A DNA stretch of 64,000 nucleotides from Carallia brachiata (taxonomy: Eukaryota; Streptophyta; Magnoliopsida; Malpighiales; Rhizophoraceae): positions 2,634,487 to 2,698,486 of the forward strand of contig JADCRB010000055.1 of the NCBI GenBank assembly GCA_021464245.1, in the 5' to 3' direction. Every line of letters starts with the position of its first letter. Position 1 is the stretch's first letter. Shown one piece after another: positions 1 to 10,713 of this stretch. The notes beneath the pieces were generated by a model. That model searched no databases. It was given only the letters and a program-made list of their open reading frames with translations, and was not told the DNA's origin. A program made the position numbers and the translations under genes.

Positions 1-614
1 GAAACGACGGTGCCCAATTGGTGTCCGCAAGATCAAGATGCTATAAAAATCGATAAATTTGAAAGAAGAATCCTTGCAAATCCAACATTTTGTTCGGACG
101 CTGTAAAGCCGAGTTCGTTGTAGCGGCTTGCGGTGTTCTCTTTGTTCGGTCTGTTTAGTGTAGGTGGTTAGGCGAGCCTTTAAGGGCATTGGAAGTGTGG
201 TAAGGTTAGGTGAGGCTTCGAGATCCCCATCTGGCTGTTGGGGAATTGGGCTAATGCCCATACTCCATTATCAGTTCATTTGCTATGGGAATATTGGCTA
301 ATATCCCTCTGGGCGTGGCTTCAAGTATGGGCCCTAACGCTTACAATTTGGTGGGTTGTCATTGATCTGGGCCACTGTCCTACAAGACTGCAACAGCCAT
401 TGTCTTGGTTGAGGGCTGTGCCTCTTCGGCAATAGCAGCATCTGGGCTCCGAGCAAAGCCAGCGAGGCTCATTTAAGGACCAGATAGACACTTCTGTGCA
501 GTGGGGTTGGGCTTTTCATTGCAATAGCCCAACATTGTGGCTGGGCTCAGTCGGGTTCCCGATTTACATGTTATGGGTTACGGAAGGAAAATATACCTTT
601 GATTTCCTTCAAAG
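1..614. other. Gene-free left edge
   Basis: I see no gene here. The longest open stretch (about 65 codons near 238-435) has no recognisable motif or splice context. Base composition is less AT-rich than the next kilobases. It may be upstream debris of the permease pseudogene or unrelated transposon DNA, but nothing supports either. Confidence 0.5.
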
Positions 615-626
615 GTAGCATGTTAT

Positions 627-1113
627 TCCTATCTTAATCTTGTGAATGGGTGCAGGGGCTTATTACACCAGAATTGGAACGTGTCTGTCAGGCATATTCA
701 CAGGGAGGGTAATAAAGTAGCTGACTGGTTGGCTGATGCGGTGTTCTTTAAGCCTCACGGTATTCATGTTTTGTTCGAACCTCTGCGGGAGGTTAGGCAG
801 TTGATCTGGCAAGACCCATCTGGTGTGCGGTGTCCCAAATGTTTGAGTAATGATATATATTATGAAAACTGTATCATAAAATATTATGAAAATTGTATCA
901 AAAAATATCTTAAAACTCACAATTATAGAACAATCATTAACTTTTTTTTTTATTTTAACGGTGTTAAAAAAGTTGATAATTATTTCTATAATTGTGAATT
1001 TCAGAATATTTCACGATATGATTTTTGTAATATATATCATCGCTTTAGATATTTAGTGCCTTTTTAATCTTCTTGTAAGGCTTTAAGCCTCCTTTTTCTA
1101 CCCAAAAAAAAAA
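627..1113 (+). mobile_element. 5'-truncated LINE (RNase H end, A-tail)
   Basis: The frame from about 627 to 840 encodes the C-terminal part of the RNase H-like domain found in plant non-LTR retrotransposons, with the hallmark REGNKVADWLA. An AT-rich 3' untranslated part follows, ending in a T/C-rich stretch and an A10 tail. The flanks carry a near-perfect target-site duplication: GTAGCATGTTAT at 615-626 and GTAGCATGATAT at 1114-1125 (11 of 12 match). Truncation at the 5' end, an A-tail and a duplication of this size are what target-primed reverse transcription leaves. It is non-autonomous and dead. It sits immediately left of the permease pseudogene. Confidence 0.78.
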
Positions 1114-1149
1114 GTAGCATGATATATTATGGCATACATTTTTTTTTTT

Positions 1150-1875
1150 TTGGTCTTGTATATGGCATACTTTTTGTCACACTAATTTCATGGATCAGAG
1201 GCAGCGCTATCACATTTTTTCCCCATACCTCAATAGATGACAAAAACTACAACTACTTCAAGAAAGTTATAGGTTGTCACAAATTGAATCCACAGCTGGG
1301 GCAATTAGTTTTACTGATTTCAATAGAAGTGAAGTTTGGGTGATGTGCTAGCTACTACAAGGACAATGTATATACCCTGGCAGAAACAGGAGGTTTTGTT
1401 AATGACCAAGGGGATTTTGAAGGGCAATATTTAGGATTTATAGTGGATGCTGGCTCTACAATAGTGGGTTCCTCTTTGAGAGTATCATCAACTGCAACTT
1501 TTATAGAATCATCAGCTGGGATTAGAGAAGGGGGCAGAACAGGATTAACTGCAATTTTTGTTGGGCTTTACTTTTTCTTCACTCCTTTATTGACTAGTGT
1601 GCCCCCATTGGCTGTAGGGCCTTCACTGGTAGTAGATGGGGTTATGATGATGGAGGCAGCACCAGCTTTTATGACAATGCATGCTTCTTATGCCACTAAC
1701 TTATTCTATAGCAAATGGGATCATTGCTGGGATTGGGCTACATATTGCTCTTCGCTTGTATGGCCATGTTGTGAGGATGGTAAGGTGGTTGATCAAGATG
1801 AAAAGAATGGTGATAAAAGAGCAAAATCAAGTGTCGACTACAGCTGGTGTAGATCCTGCGCTTGAAGCCGTTTGA
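1150..1875 (+). pseudogene. AZG2-like adenine/guanine permease, decayed
   Basis: Three consecutive but out-of-frame pieces match the C-terminal half of plant AZG purine permeases. About 1156-1300 reads GILFVTLISWIRG and then FKKV. About 1390-1680 has [13 protein letters not shown], then [28 protein letters not shown] and VGVMMM-like segments. About 1682-1875 has [12 protein letters not shown], a glycine-rich membrane segment and a basic tail ending in TGA. At least two frameshifts and several short deletions separate them, and the N-terminal half is absent. Family members are proton-coupled purine importers with 10-14 membrane spans. No intron signals are needed to align the pieces, as expected for these intron-poor genes. 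It cannot make a working transporter. Family assignment is from recall. Confidence 0.82.
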
Positions 1876-4800
1876 GTATTTGAGACAGTATGTTCTTTAT
1901 TCTTATGTAATTTTAATTTAACTTTTCTGTTTTTTTTCCTTTTTTTTTTTTATTAATCAGGATGGACTTGGGTATCCAGACCGATTGAGGCTTCTAATAA
2001 AGGACCTTTTTCCTATTATAGCCCCCTTCTCTCTTTAATGTCGAAGACCGAGTACTTGCTCGGTGCGCAGAAGTTTTCTGAATGAAAATTATATTGCGTT
2101 TCATTATACAGTCATACATTTTGTTGTTACGTGGGGAATCATATTACAACAACACATAAATTTTTTTCAACAATATATATAATTTTTATAATAAAAAAAT
2201 AAATTGTAAATTTTTATTGTAAAAAATATACATGTAATTATAAAAAATTTGTGTGTTATTACAGTATAACTTTTGAGTATAATTATCATGCGTGATTACC
2301 AATTTTTTCCCAATTATATTATAGACAAGTTGTTCGCCAAAAAGTCTTGTCTTCATTTTTTACCTGCATTATGGCTTCGATCTGACGCCCTGGAACTCTA
2401 ATTTCTGCCGATGCCTACGTTGTTTCAGTTTCAATTGCCTCCTATAATGTCCATTATTCTGAGAACATGATAAAATGCTAGTTACTTTGGCGGTTGAGAT
2501 AGTTGGTCCACTCATTATCCAAAAAAAAAAAAAAAAAGAGTTAGTTGGTCCACTCACAAGTTAAACAACCAACTCGATTGTCCAGAACAAAAGGTCAATG
2601 CTTTCACCATTTCAAAGGTCTAACTTTGACTATTGACCTGTTATCTTTGCGTGCATTTATTGTGATTTTTGACCCTTTTTTTTTCCCAAATTTTTGACTC
2701 TTTTGGTCCCCACTTTCCAACCTTTTTCTTTTTTCGGGAACCCCAAAATCGCTCGCCTGTTAGGCTGCTTGAAAACAAAATTAAGGTGAAAAAAAACAAA
2801 CTCGCGATTAATTTCGCATTAGAATCGTTGGAATCGAAGTTCAATGTAATTAGTATATTTATTTTTGATTATTTATGTACATACACGGTATAACGAATAT
2901 ATTGTTATACAAAAAAGAAAACCCAAATTTTGGCATTCGGTGCTCCCAGTGGCCTTCTGTTTTGCCTTTGGCTCTAATATTTGTGGAACTTGGCGGTGCG
3001 AAATGGCAAAAGCTACCTGCTAAACAAATCTCCGGGAAATAGGAATTTTCTTCTCAAAATAATTGGAAAAAATAACTCTACAAAATCCATTTTAAGGAAA
3101 ACGAGGAAAAAGCTGAAAAAGAATTTACGCCCATTGAAAAAGTTACTAGCTAAAAGCACAAAAGCATTCAAATTCCCACTTGAACTGTCCGCCCCCGGGC
3201 CTGCAATTGTGCAGATGATAAAATCTAACGAAAGAGACAACTGGGTGCTCTGCTGCAGGACTTCAGCCCTGTAAGCATAAAACGACATGTCGTCATTGGA
3301 TCATACCGTAGCAACAACAACAATAATAAGGTCTCGAGTTTCTTTTAAGCGATAAAGAACTTAATTTTTTTAAAAAAAAATTTTAAATTTAAATTTTATA
3401 TATTGAAAAAATTGGTATTATGAGAGTTTTATCCTATTTAATGGATCTACTTAGATCGTGTCGAATTAATTAGGATTCAATAGACTTACAGATACCGAGA
3501 TTTCAGAATAAAAAAAAAATAATAATTATTATTATTATAAAAGTATTTCCAGCGGCAAAATAAGGTCTGAAAGGGTCCAATGTGTTTCTGCAACTCAAAT
3601 TCGACTATCGTGGATAGAATAAGTTTTATTTTTACACAGTGTTCGTCCTTCAAATAGTAATAATAAATAATAATAATAATGAATGTAAAAGTCAAAGCCA
3701 ACGAAAAATCAATTAAAGGCCCGATTGTGAAATCCATGAAGCACTATTGGGCGGCTTTTAATCAAAATTGAGTCTAATCCTCTATTTGGATAACAAAGCA
3801 AAAGTAAAGACGAAGAAAATGAGAAAAAAAAAAAGGAAATAAATAAAATTTTTTCTTCATTACTTTGTTCTGGAAAATGTGTGAGAATGATTGTTTTCTA
3901 TATTATATTTATTAATAATTTATTTATATTTATATTTATACTTATCTTTTTATTCTTATTTTTATTTTTATTTTTTAGCATAGTTTTTAACTTTTTTTTT
4001 AATAGTGATATTATTTTATAGGCAGAAAGGAAGCATTCTTATCCTTCAAATCTTTCTTTTCTCAAATCCATTCTGTTTAGTTTTATTCATACACGACCTT
4101 GATTTATTGGGCTGTTAATTTTTGAAATCTTGGTTCAATCACGTTTCATGTCAATCATACTTTAGTTATGCGCTATATTCAAATAAAAATGCTTATTATT
4201 TGCACTTATTTTTTATTTTAAATAAATTTTTTTATTGTATAATTTAAGATTTTATATATCAAATAAGTAAGTCAAATTATAAATTTTTTTAATTAATTGG
4301 GTTTCAAATAATTTTTAAATTTGAATTTTTTGGATCCTTTTATTTAATTAATACGAATTTAAATTGAAGAGAGAGTTTCTAACAGTTGCCAATATTTAAA
4401 CAGTAAACAGACCAAGTCATACTCAATGACGAATGGCATCCACAGGGAACGGAGTCAATAAGGCAATAACCAACCAAACTCAAAAAAAAAAATCTTTTAA
4501 CTTAATCTTAACTGTTAACAATTTGCCTTTCTTTTATCATTTATTTATTTATTTTGAAATTTCAAAACCAGACCAAAATCACCAAATTCATAGCGTTTTA
4601 AAATTTTTAATTCGGATTACTATTTACCAGGCAGTTGTCTCAGAAACATTTAAAAAATAAATTAAAAAACAAATCCAACTCCTCGGAGACTGGACTCTAA
4701 AAAACTTCTGTTTCTTTTGTTTTTTTTTTTTTTGGGTTTTTTTTTTGGTTGCTGCTTTTGTTCAATCCAACGAACAAAAGAAACTTCTTCATTATGTACG

Positions 4801-4972
4801 CAGAAAGAATCAAGTAAACCACTCTTCAGTTCCTTTCTCTCTCTCTCTTTCTTTCTCTCTCAAGAATTTCTCTTTTGACCATTTCCAAATAGAATCTCTC
4901 TGATTGTATAAATTTAATTCACAAGCAAAGGGGAAAGAAATAAAGAATCAAAGAAAGGAAGAAAGAAAGAAA
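1876..4972. other. AT-rich intergenic region and AIRP2-like promoter
   Basis: No gene is visible. The stretch is very AT-rich, with many A/T homopolymers (for example near 2521-2537 and 3361-3380) and short AAT/TAA repeats near 3520-3540 and 3658-3680. Open frames here are low-complexity and lack splice or domain support. The last 150 bases hold a CT-rich microsatellite (about 4838-4862) followed by a GA-rich stretch just before the next start codon, which is typical of plant 5' leaders. Confidence 0.6.
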
Positions 4973-6807
4973 ATGGATTATTATGAACTTGCTTCAAGGT
5001 CCTCTTACCAAGACTCCCTCAAGGTTCTTGAGGCTGATATTCAGCATGCTAATTTCCTGTAAGTGTTGTTTTCTCTTTCTGAAAATTTTGGTTCTTTTCT
5101 GGTTTGTTGTTCTGATTACGCCTTAGTTTTAGCCATTTGGGCATGCTGATGGTCTGCCTCAGTTGGAAGTCAGTGAAAATTTGTGGGAAAAATTTTAATA
5201 ATGGGTTTGTGTTCTGTAATGGGGTTTTTCCAATTTTTAAACTTTGATGGTTTCTTGATCGTGAATTTTTTTTTTTTTATAATGTTTCGTTCTTTATTTG
5301 TTTCAATTTGAACCGTGCCTTTAACGGAATAATCGTTAAAAATCAGGCTTTTAATGGGGTTTCGTTGTCCCAGTTGGGCAGAGAAGAAATTTGGCAACTT
5401 TCTTTGTATTTATTTATTTTTTTCTGAAAAGCATGGATTGTTTGAAGAAAGGAATTTTCTATTTATTCTCTCTATTTTCCACAGTTTTTGTTTGTTATTT
5501 TTTAATTTTATTTTTGTTGGGTTATGTTGGCAATTTAATTCTGTTCTGTGTTTTCTTGGCAAAACCGAAAAAGCAGGACCGGTCTGTTGGAATATGATAC
5601 GCTCTGTTGAGATGTAATTGTGTGCTCATTTAATTTATTGTTGGTCAGTGCCAGTGGTGGGTATAATTTGACATTTAGAAAGGGATTTGCAGGGCAGCTT
5701 CAATACCAAGAGAGAAGGGTAGTTCCTGTTTTCAGATGAAACTAGTTTATAATCACTTGGCACCCATTTTGCTATTTCTACTTCAATGGATGGATTGTTC
5801 ATGCACATGTCTCCTTTCGGGTTATATAAATCTTTTTAACGTCGTTGTATATAAGGTTGGTCTTGTCCTTCCTTCTTTCCTTTCGTTGAATCAGATAGGT
5901 CAATCTTTTTCTCTTTCATTATCTTTTGATTGTTGGAGTCCATCCCATGAGCTGATTTTGCAAATGTTTATCTGTTGAATAACTATTTAAATTTTCAGGT
6001 ATGCTCCGATGGTAAGCCAAAGATTTCTTCATTTGGAAGGAGAGCAACCATTAGGGAATTCTACGGTTTGTGCTTCTTGTATTCTATTTCATATTTACGT
6101 CTATTAGTAGATATCACAGCATAAAGGGTTTCATTAGTTATAGCAGCATCACACATTTGCTCTCAAAAATTTACGAGTAGCATGTATGCATTGCATTCGT
6201 GAATGGTGAGAGTTTAATTGGTTGACTATTTAAGTTCTTGCAGATTTTTCGTTATTAAGCCTCTGACTAGTTTTAAATGGCAGGTGTCATATTGCCGTCA
6301 CTTCAACGTCTTCATGGCGATTCAAAGGAGTTGGATGCAACTCTGGAAGAAAGATACTGCTTGGAGATGTCTATAAAAAGGAGACTTGAGGATAAGAGGA
6401 AACTTCTGGATGTAGACATTGAGAGGGAAGACGAATGTGGAATCTGCTTAGAGCCTTGCACAAAAATGGTTGTGCCAAGCTGCTGTCATGCAATGTGCAT
6501 CAACTGCTACCGTGACTGGTAAAAGAGAGATCCCTTTTCATTCACATTTTCTTGCTCTAACATTCGCTGCTAATTATTTGATAATCAATGTTACAGGAAT
6601 ACGAGATCTGAATCTTGCCCATTTTGTCGGGGAAGCCTGAAAAGGGTGAAATCAGGTGATTTGTGGGTGCTTACATGCAGTACTGATGTTGTTGACACTA
6701 AAACCGTGTTAAAGGAGGATATGATGCGTTTCCATCTTTATATAAACAGCCTGCCTAAAGATATCCCTGATGCTTTGTTCTTAATGTATTATGAGTACGT
6801 GATCTGA
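4973..6807 (+). CDS. AIRP2: RING E3 ubiquitin ligase, AIRP2-like
   Basis: Five exons join cleanly: 4973-5058, 5693-5855, 5999-6065, 6284-6518 and 6597-6807, giving 253 residues. The N-terminus MDYYELASRSSYQDSLKVLE and the segments QWMDCSC and RATIREFY match plant AIRP2-type ligases. A C3HC4 RING follows (CGIC, CCHAMCINC, CPFC) at residues about 150-195, then SLKRVKSGDLWVLT and an acidic tail. The start is the first ATG after a CT/GA-rich leader. Family knowledge: AIRP2 is a cytosolic E3 that positively affects abscisic acid and drought responses by ubiquitinating target proteins. All splice sites are GT-AG and the frame is intact. Whether this copy is AIRP2 itself or a close paralogue cannot be told without a phylogeny. 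Confidence 0.92.
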
Positions 6808-9164
6808 TCAGGCAAACAGCAATTGTGTATAGAGAAGAAGTTGCCTATTGTTTCTTTTAGTAGAATCTGCTGAGATTCTCACACTTCAAGTTCCTAATGG
6901 ACAGGGATCTACAATAATGTACATCCTCAACGTAGGGGACCCAATCTTCAATTTGTCTTGTGCATTTTTCAACGTAAAACTTGTTGAAAATGCTCAAAAT
7001 GAATTAATTAAGTCGAACATTTGGGTTCTAATTTGTGAAATCTGCTTCTGTATTTTACTCTGAAGCTAGCAGTTAGTATCAAAGAAATGTCGTACTGCAT
7101 GTCCGCTTCCTGAAATTTAGGAGCCTTAGAAGAGATTGGGGTGCCTTGACCTGAATTCTGTAGCTGCTGTTATCTCAGCAGGGATATTGAGCTATACGCT
7201 GAAAGGATTTGTAGGAGTCATTGTACTATGCTATCTTTCACTGTAGCCAGATGGGAGGTGTGTTGGGGATTTCAAGCGTCAATGTGTGTGCATGGTTAGA
7301 TATCTCATATTAAAAAAGAGATAAGTAAGAAGTGGGAACGACCTATAAATTCAATGTGTTAATGTTTTGGTGGTGTCAAACTCAGGAATTTGTCTTACCT
7401 TCCCCTAACACAATATAACAACATGGGTAGAAAGCTCATGCCGAATTAAAAATTTGTGCGCCGAGCGCAAAAATTTCTTTCTGATATTCTAGTGCAGCGT
7501 CGTATTCAAACGATGCGGGAAGTGACTCAGCCTCTCGCTGTGGGATTAGTGGACCTCGTTCAACAACTGTTGCTGTTTAATGGTACGGCCACCGTGGCGT
7601 TGACCAATATGGAAGGCAAATATTATGCTGCTATAATGCTTAAATGCATTCGAATCATCAGATTAATCAGTATTCAATGTAATTATCGAATACTGTTGTC
7701 TCACACAAATACTAAATCATATTTGGCGTAGTTATTATTTGTTGCAACAGTGGTTTCGTAACTTTTCTTACAGCCTCGCAGCCTTCGGTCAGCTCCAGAT
7801 TTTGTGCTAATTTGATTCACTGCAATCTGAGTTCCGTAACTTTAAGTTAGTAATTTTTCTTTGAAAGAGGTAATCTGCTATTAACCTGAAAAGTAAAGTA
7901 GCAATGAGGTTATATAAGTATCTGTAATTACTTGGCCAATCGGCCACCGAATTGGCCCTACGACAATACATCTACAAAAGCAATCCTGCATCTGTGACAA
8001 CATTAACTTGAAGTCACTGATGATTGGCAAAATGGATGGCTTCTTGCAGTGCATATGCCTCAGCAACAAGGGAAGAATAGGCTTTAATTGAGCAGACACT
8101 TCCTTCTACTATTCTTCCTTCCCTGTTCCTTTGAGAGGCTTTAATTCGTGCTAGAATCGCTGCCTTTGATGCGATGTGTCATTTCTCTCCTTCCGACCGA
8201 GATGTGTGCTTTTATTTTTATTTGACCATAACAACATTTCAACTTAAAGACAGCCCAAACAGATTTTTTTAGAATACATGTAAGTGAGTACGTAGAAAGT
8301 ATGTAATTAATCTAACTATATCTAACGGTACATTTGTTTTTTATTTTTTAAATTCAATATATTTTTCACGATCTAACAGTTAATATTACTGCGTGCTCAA
8401 CGCACTTCCACCCATACATGTCTACTTAGATTATTTTCGTTTGTGGAATTGCTTTTGACTGATTGTTCAACTATTCCAACTCTATGAACCTTTTGAGGAC
8501 TTCACAATTGTTCATAAGCTGTTTTCACAAAATATTGGAAGAGGGACGCTAAAAATTAATTACACATGCACATCCTGCCTTTCCACGGTTGAAAAGAGGC
8601 TTGGAGTTGATGATTTCACGTGCACTGTACTAGGTGGGTGTACTTAGTTTTCCTTGTCCCCAGTTGATTGCTGACACTAGTTTTCCCTTCAAGTTCCAAG
8701 TCTCAACTCCAATATGCCGGAGGGAAATATAGCCTGTTTCTTTGTCTCATCATTCCTCAAACCTTACAGCGTGGAAACCTCATTTTTAAGACTTCACAGT
8801 GTGAGAAACTCGTACACACCCTTAGTCAACCCATCATCTGTCTTATATTCTTCCGGGAGCCTGGTTACTAATTTGTCATTCATCCCAATTGAGGATTTCT
8901 AATTGGGAGTCTTTTTAGGTTTGTATATTACCATGATCCGATCCAATTGACGCCTAGCTGGACTCGAACAGAATATAAATATGCAAGATTGTTATAGATT
9001 CTGTGATAAAAGGCATCTTGAGCTAAGACTTCAAATACTGCCCTAAAATACAGAAACAAGAAATGTTACAACTCAAACAAAGGACTTCGCACGAACATGC
9101 GCATCCAGAGTACAAAACCAATGTAGACCCATTTATTATTGAGGCTGAATCAATGCCAAACTGT
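6808..9164. other. Intergenic region between AIRP2-like and GDSL genes
   Basis: The first few hundred bases are probably the 3' untranslated region of the AIRP2-like gene. Beyond it I see no intact gene. An RNase H-like remnant lies on the minus strand near 7920-8100 and is listed separately. The 91-codon frame at 7456-7731 has no recognisable domain. The minus-strand 3' end of the GDSL gene borders the right side. Confidence 0.55.
7921..8100 (-). pseudogene. RNase H-domain remnant of a non-LTR element
   Basis: Read on the minus strand, the segment gives CSIKAYSSLVAEAYALQEA, a stop, NVVTDAGLLL, another stop, then RRANSVADW. The order AEA..AL..A, a V-T-D stretch and an N-x-VADW end is the usual pattern of the reverse-transcriptase-associated RNase H domain in plant LINEs and their host-captured relatives. 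Two in-frame stops and missing flanks mark it as dead. It is too short to assign to a family and shows no A-tail or target-site duplication. Confidence 0.5.
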
Positions 9165-10713
9165 TTACTTTCCTCGAAGTTTCCCCTCCAACAGAGAACC
9201 TAATGGAGGATGGCTGAATGTTCCATTGACAAACATGTTGGCTAGAACATTATACATGGCTTCGGTCAGGTGAACTCCGTCCCAGTTGATGTACTGAGAA
9301 GGGTTTGGGCAGGCACTCGCAGAAGGCGTGCCACAAGTAGCAAAAACGTCGAAGTTGTAAGGTTGACCTCGTGTTCCACAGCATGCCTTCAAGGGCTCTT
9401 TGAAACCATACCTCCCTGGATTCTCCATAACGGTATGATAGGCATTCCAGTAGTCAAGGTAAGTAATTACAGCATCAGGAAAATCTTTCCCGAGATCTTG
9501 CAAGACGGCTTGGTATTTGACGTTGTGGGTATAGGCTATGTTGTTTATACTATTGGCACAGCCAAAGCCGTCCCTGTCATCTTCAGAAGTAAGTATTAAG
9601 GCCAGTGGCAAGCATCCTACTGCAGGCAGACCCTGGACAACAAGATACTTTGCACCTTTCTTCAGCAAAACCTGAAATTCAACAAAAGAAAGAGAGGACC
9701 AGAACGTTATAACAAAGTAACTATTGGAAGTGAAAAATGTCCCATGTGGGTGGGAGAAAAAAAAGATAATGAGATATAAAAAGGTTAGTTAATTAAAGTG
9801 ATTTAAGTCAGTTTATCAAAGCTATTTGGTGAATTTAACAACTTATGAAAAGATCCTAACTTATGGGTGGGTAGTGTCGGAAGTAAAAAATATCTCACAT
9901 TCTTACGTGAGTAGTGTTAAGTGAAAAATATCTCTCATATCGATTAAGTTTTAGGGGTTATTTGCTCTCCTACCCATTAATGGCCCATCCACAAAAACAA
10001 CAGCAACAAATTAATTGCTTTCAAAATCATATAACAGGCAATTTGAAGTTCTACTAATTGTTGTTACCTGTAAAAACCCAGTGAGGCTGCTGATTACAAG
10101 CTTTTGTATGGTTTCGTTTGAAATGGTAGACGACAAAGCGTAAGCATAGTCATTGACTCCAATTTCCCCAACCCAGATTAATGCATCATCAAAAGCTTGT
10201 TTGCATTCGGGGCTTGATGACACTGACCCTTTACAGCCCTGCCTTTCCAGGAACCTGTTGAACCAAATAAGCTGAGTTTGGATAGATTCAGGAGTCCTGT
10301 CCAAGCTGACGTTGTTCTTCGCAAAGAAGGCATGATTTATTGCGGGGAGCCACCAACAGCAAGTTAACCCCGTGAGTAGCATTTCCCTTGAGGTGACGGT
10401 ACGGCGGCAAGAATGGTAAGTCTAGTCTTTCAGCTACAAAGTCAATCACCAGCCGGCCATCGGAATATCGGTTGGTGGGATGGTGGAAATAAGTGCTGCC
10501 GTACGGAGGATTGGATACATGGCTGAAACCATTTGGACCTGTTGCAGACCTGGTGTTGCCAGTGTCAGTGAATGAGTCACCAAAGGCGTAGATCTTCTTG
10601 AAAGGGCCTGGATTTGGCCTATTTACAATGTCAGAAGCGAAAGTTGAGCAGCAGAAGATGAATATAGCAACAAGCCGGATTTGGCAGGAAAAATGTGAGG
10701 AAGAAATAGCCAT
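9165..10713 (-). CDS. GDSL esterase/lipase (At3g48460-like), frame broken
   Basis: Two exons: 10713-10068 and 9671-9165, with a GT-AG intron of about 400 bp. An N-terminal hydrophobic stretch looks like a signal peptide, so the enzyme is probably secreted. SGNH landmarks are all present: block I FGDSFTDTGN (catalytic Ser), block II GVN, block III GEIGVNDY and block V WDGVH (Asp-His). The predicted product is about 384 residues, normal for the family. These enzymes hydrolyse ester bonds in acyl lipids or acetylated cell-wall and secondary compounds; the substrate is unknown. The frame breaks twice around 10344-10366, where two single bases appear to be missing (after GVN, and before PAINHAFF). 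With them the frame would be continuous; as given, the product would truncate. It could be an assembly error or a young pseudogene. Confidence 0.85.

Noticed and set aside
238..435. 65-codon open frame rich in tryptophan and leucine
   Set aside because: No homology I recognise, no splice or promoter context, and close to chance length.
7456..7731. 91-codon plus-strand frame after the AIRP2-like gene
   Set aside because: No domain or signal; lies in probable 3' flank with worn transposon sequence around it.
9270..9599. 109-codon plus-strand frame
   Set aside because: Antisense shadow of the GDSL second exon.
9720..9960. Possible LTR-like fragments in the GDSL intron (GGAAGT.AAAAAT...TCTC repeated)
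   Set aside because: The two stretches are short and diverged, with no primer site, purine tract or duplication.
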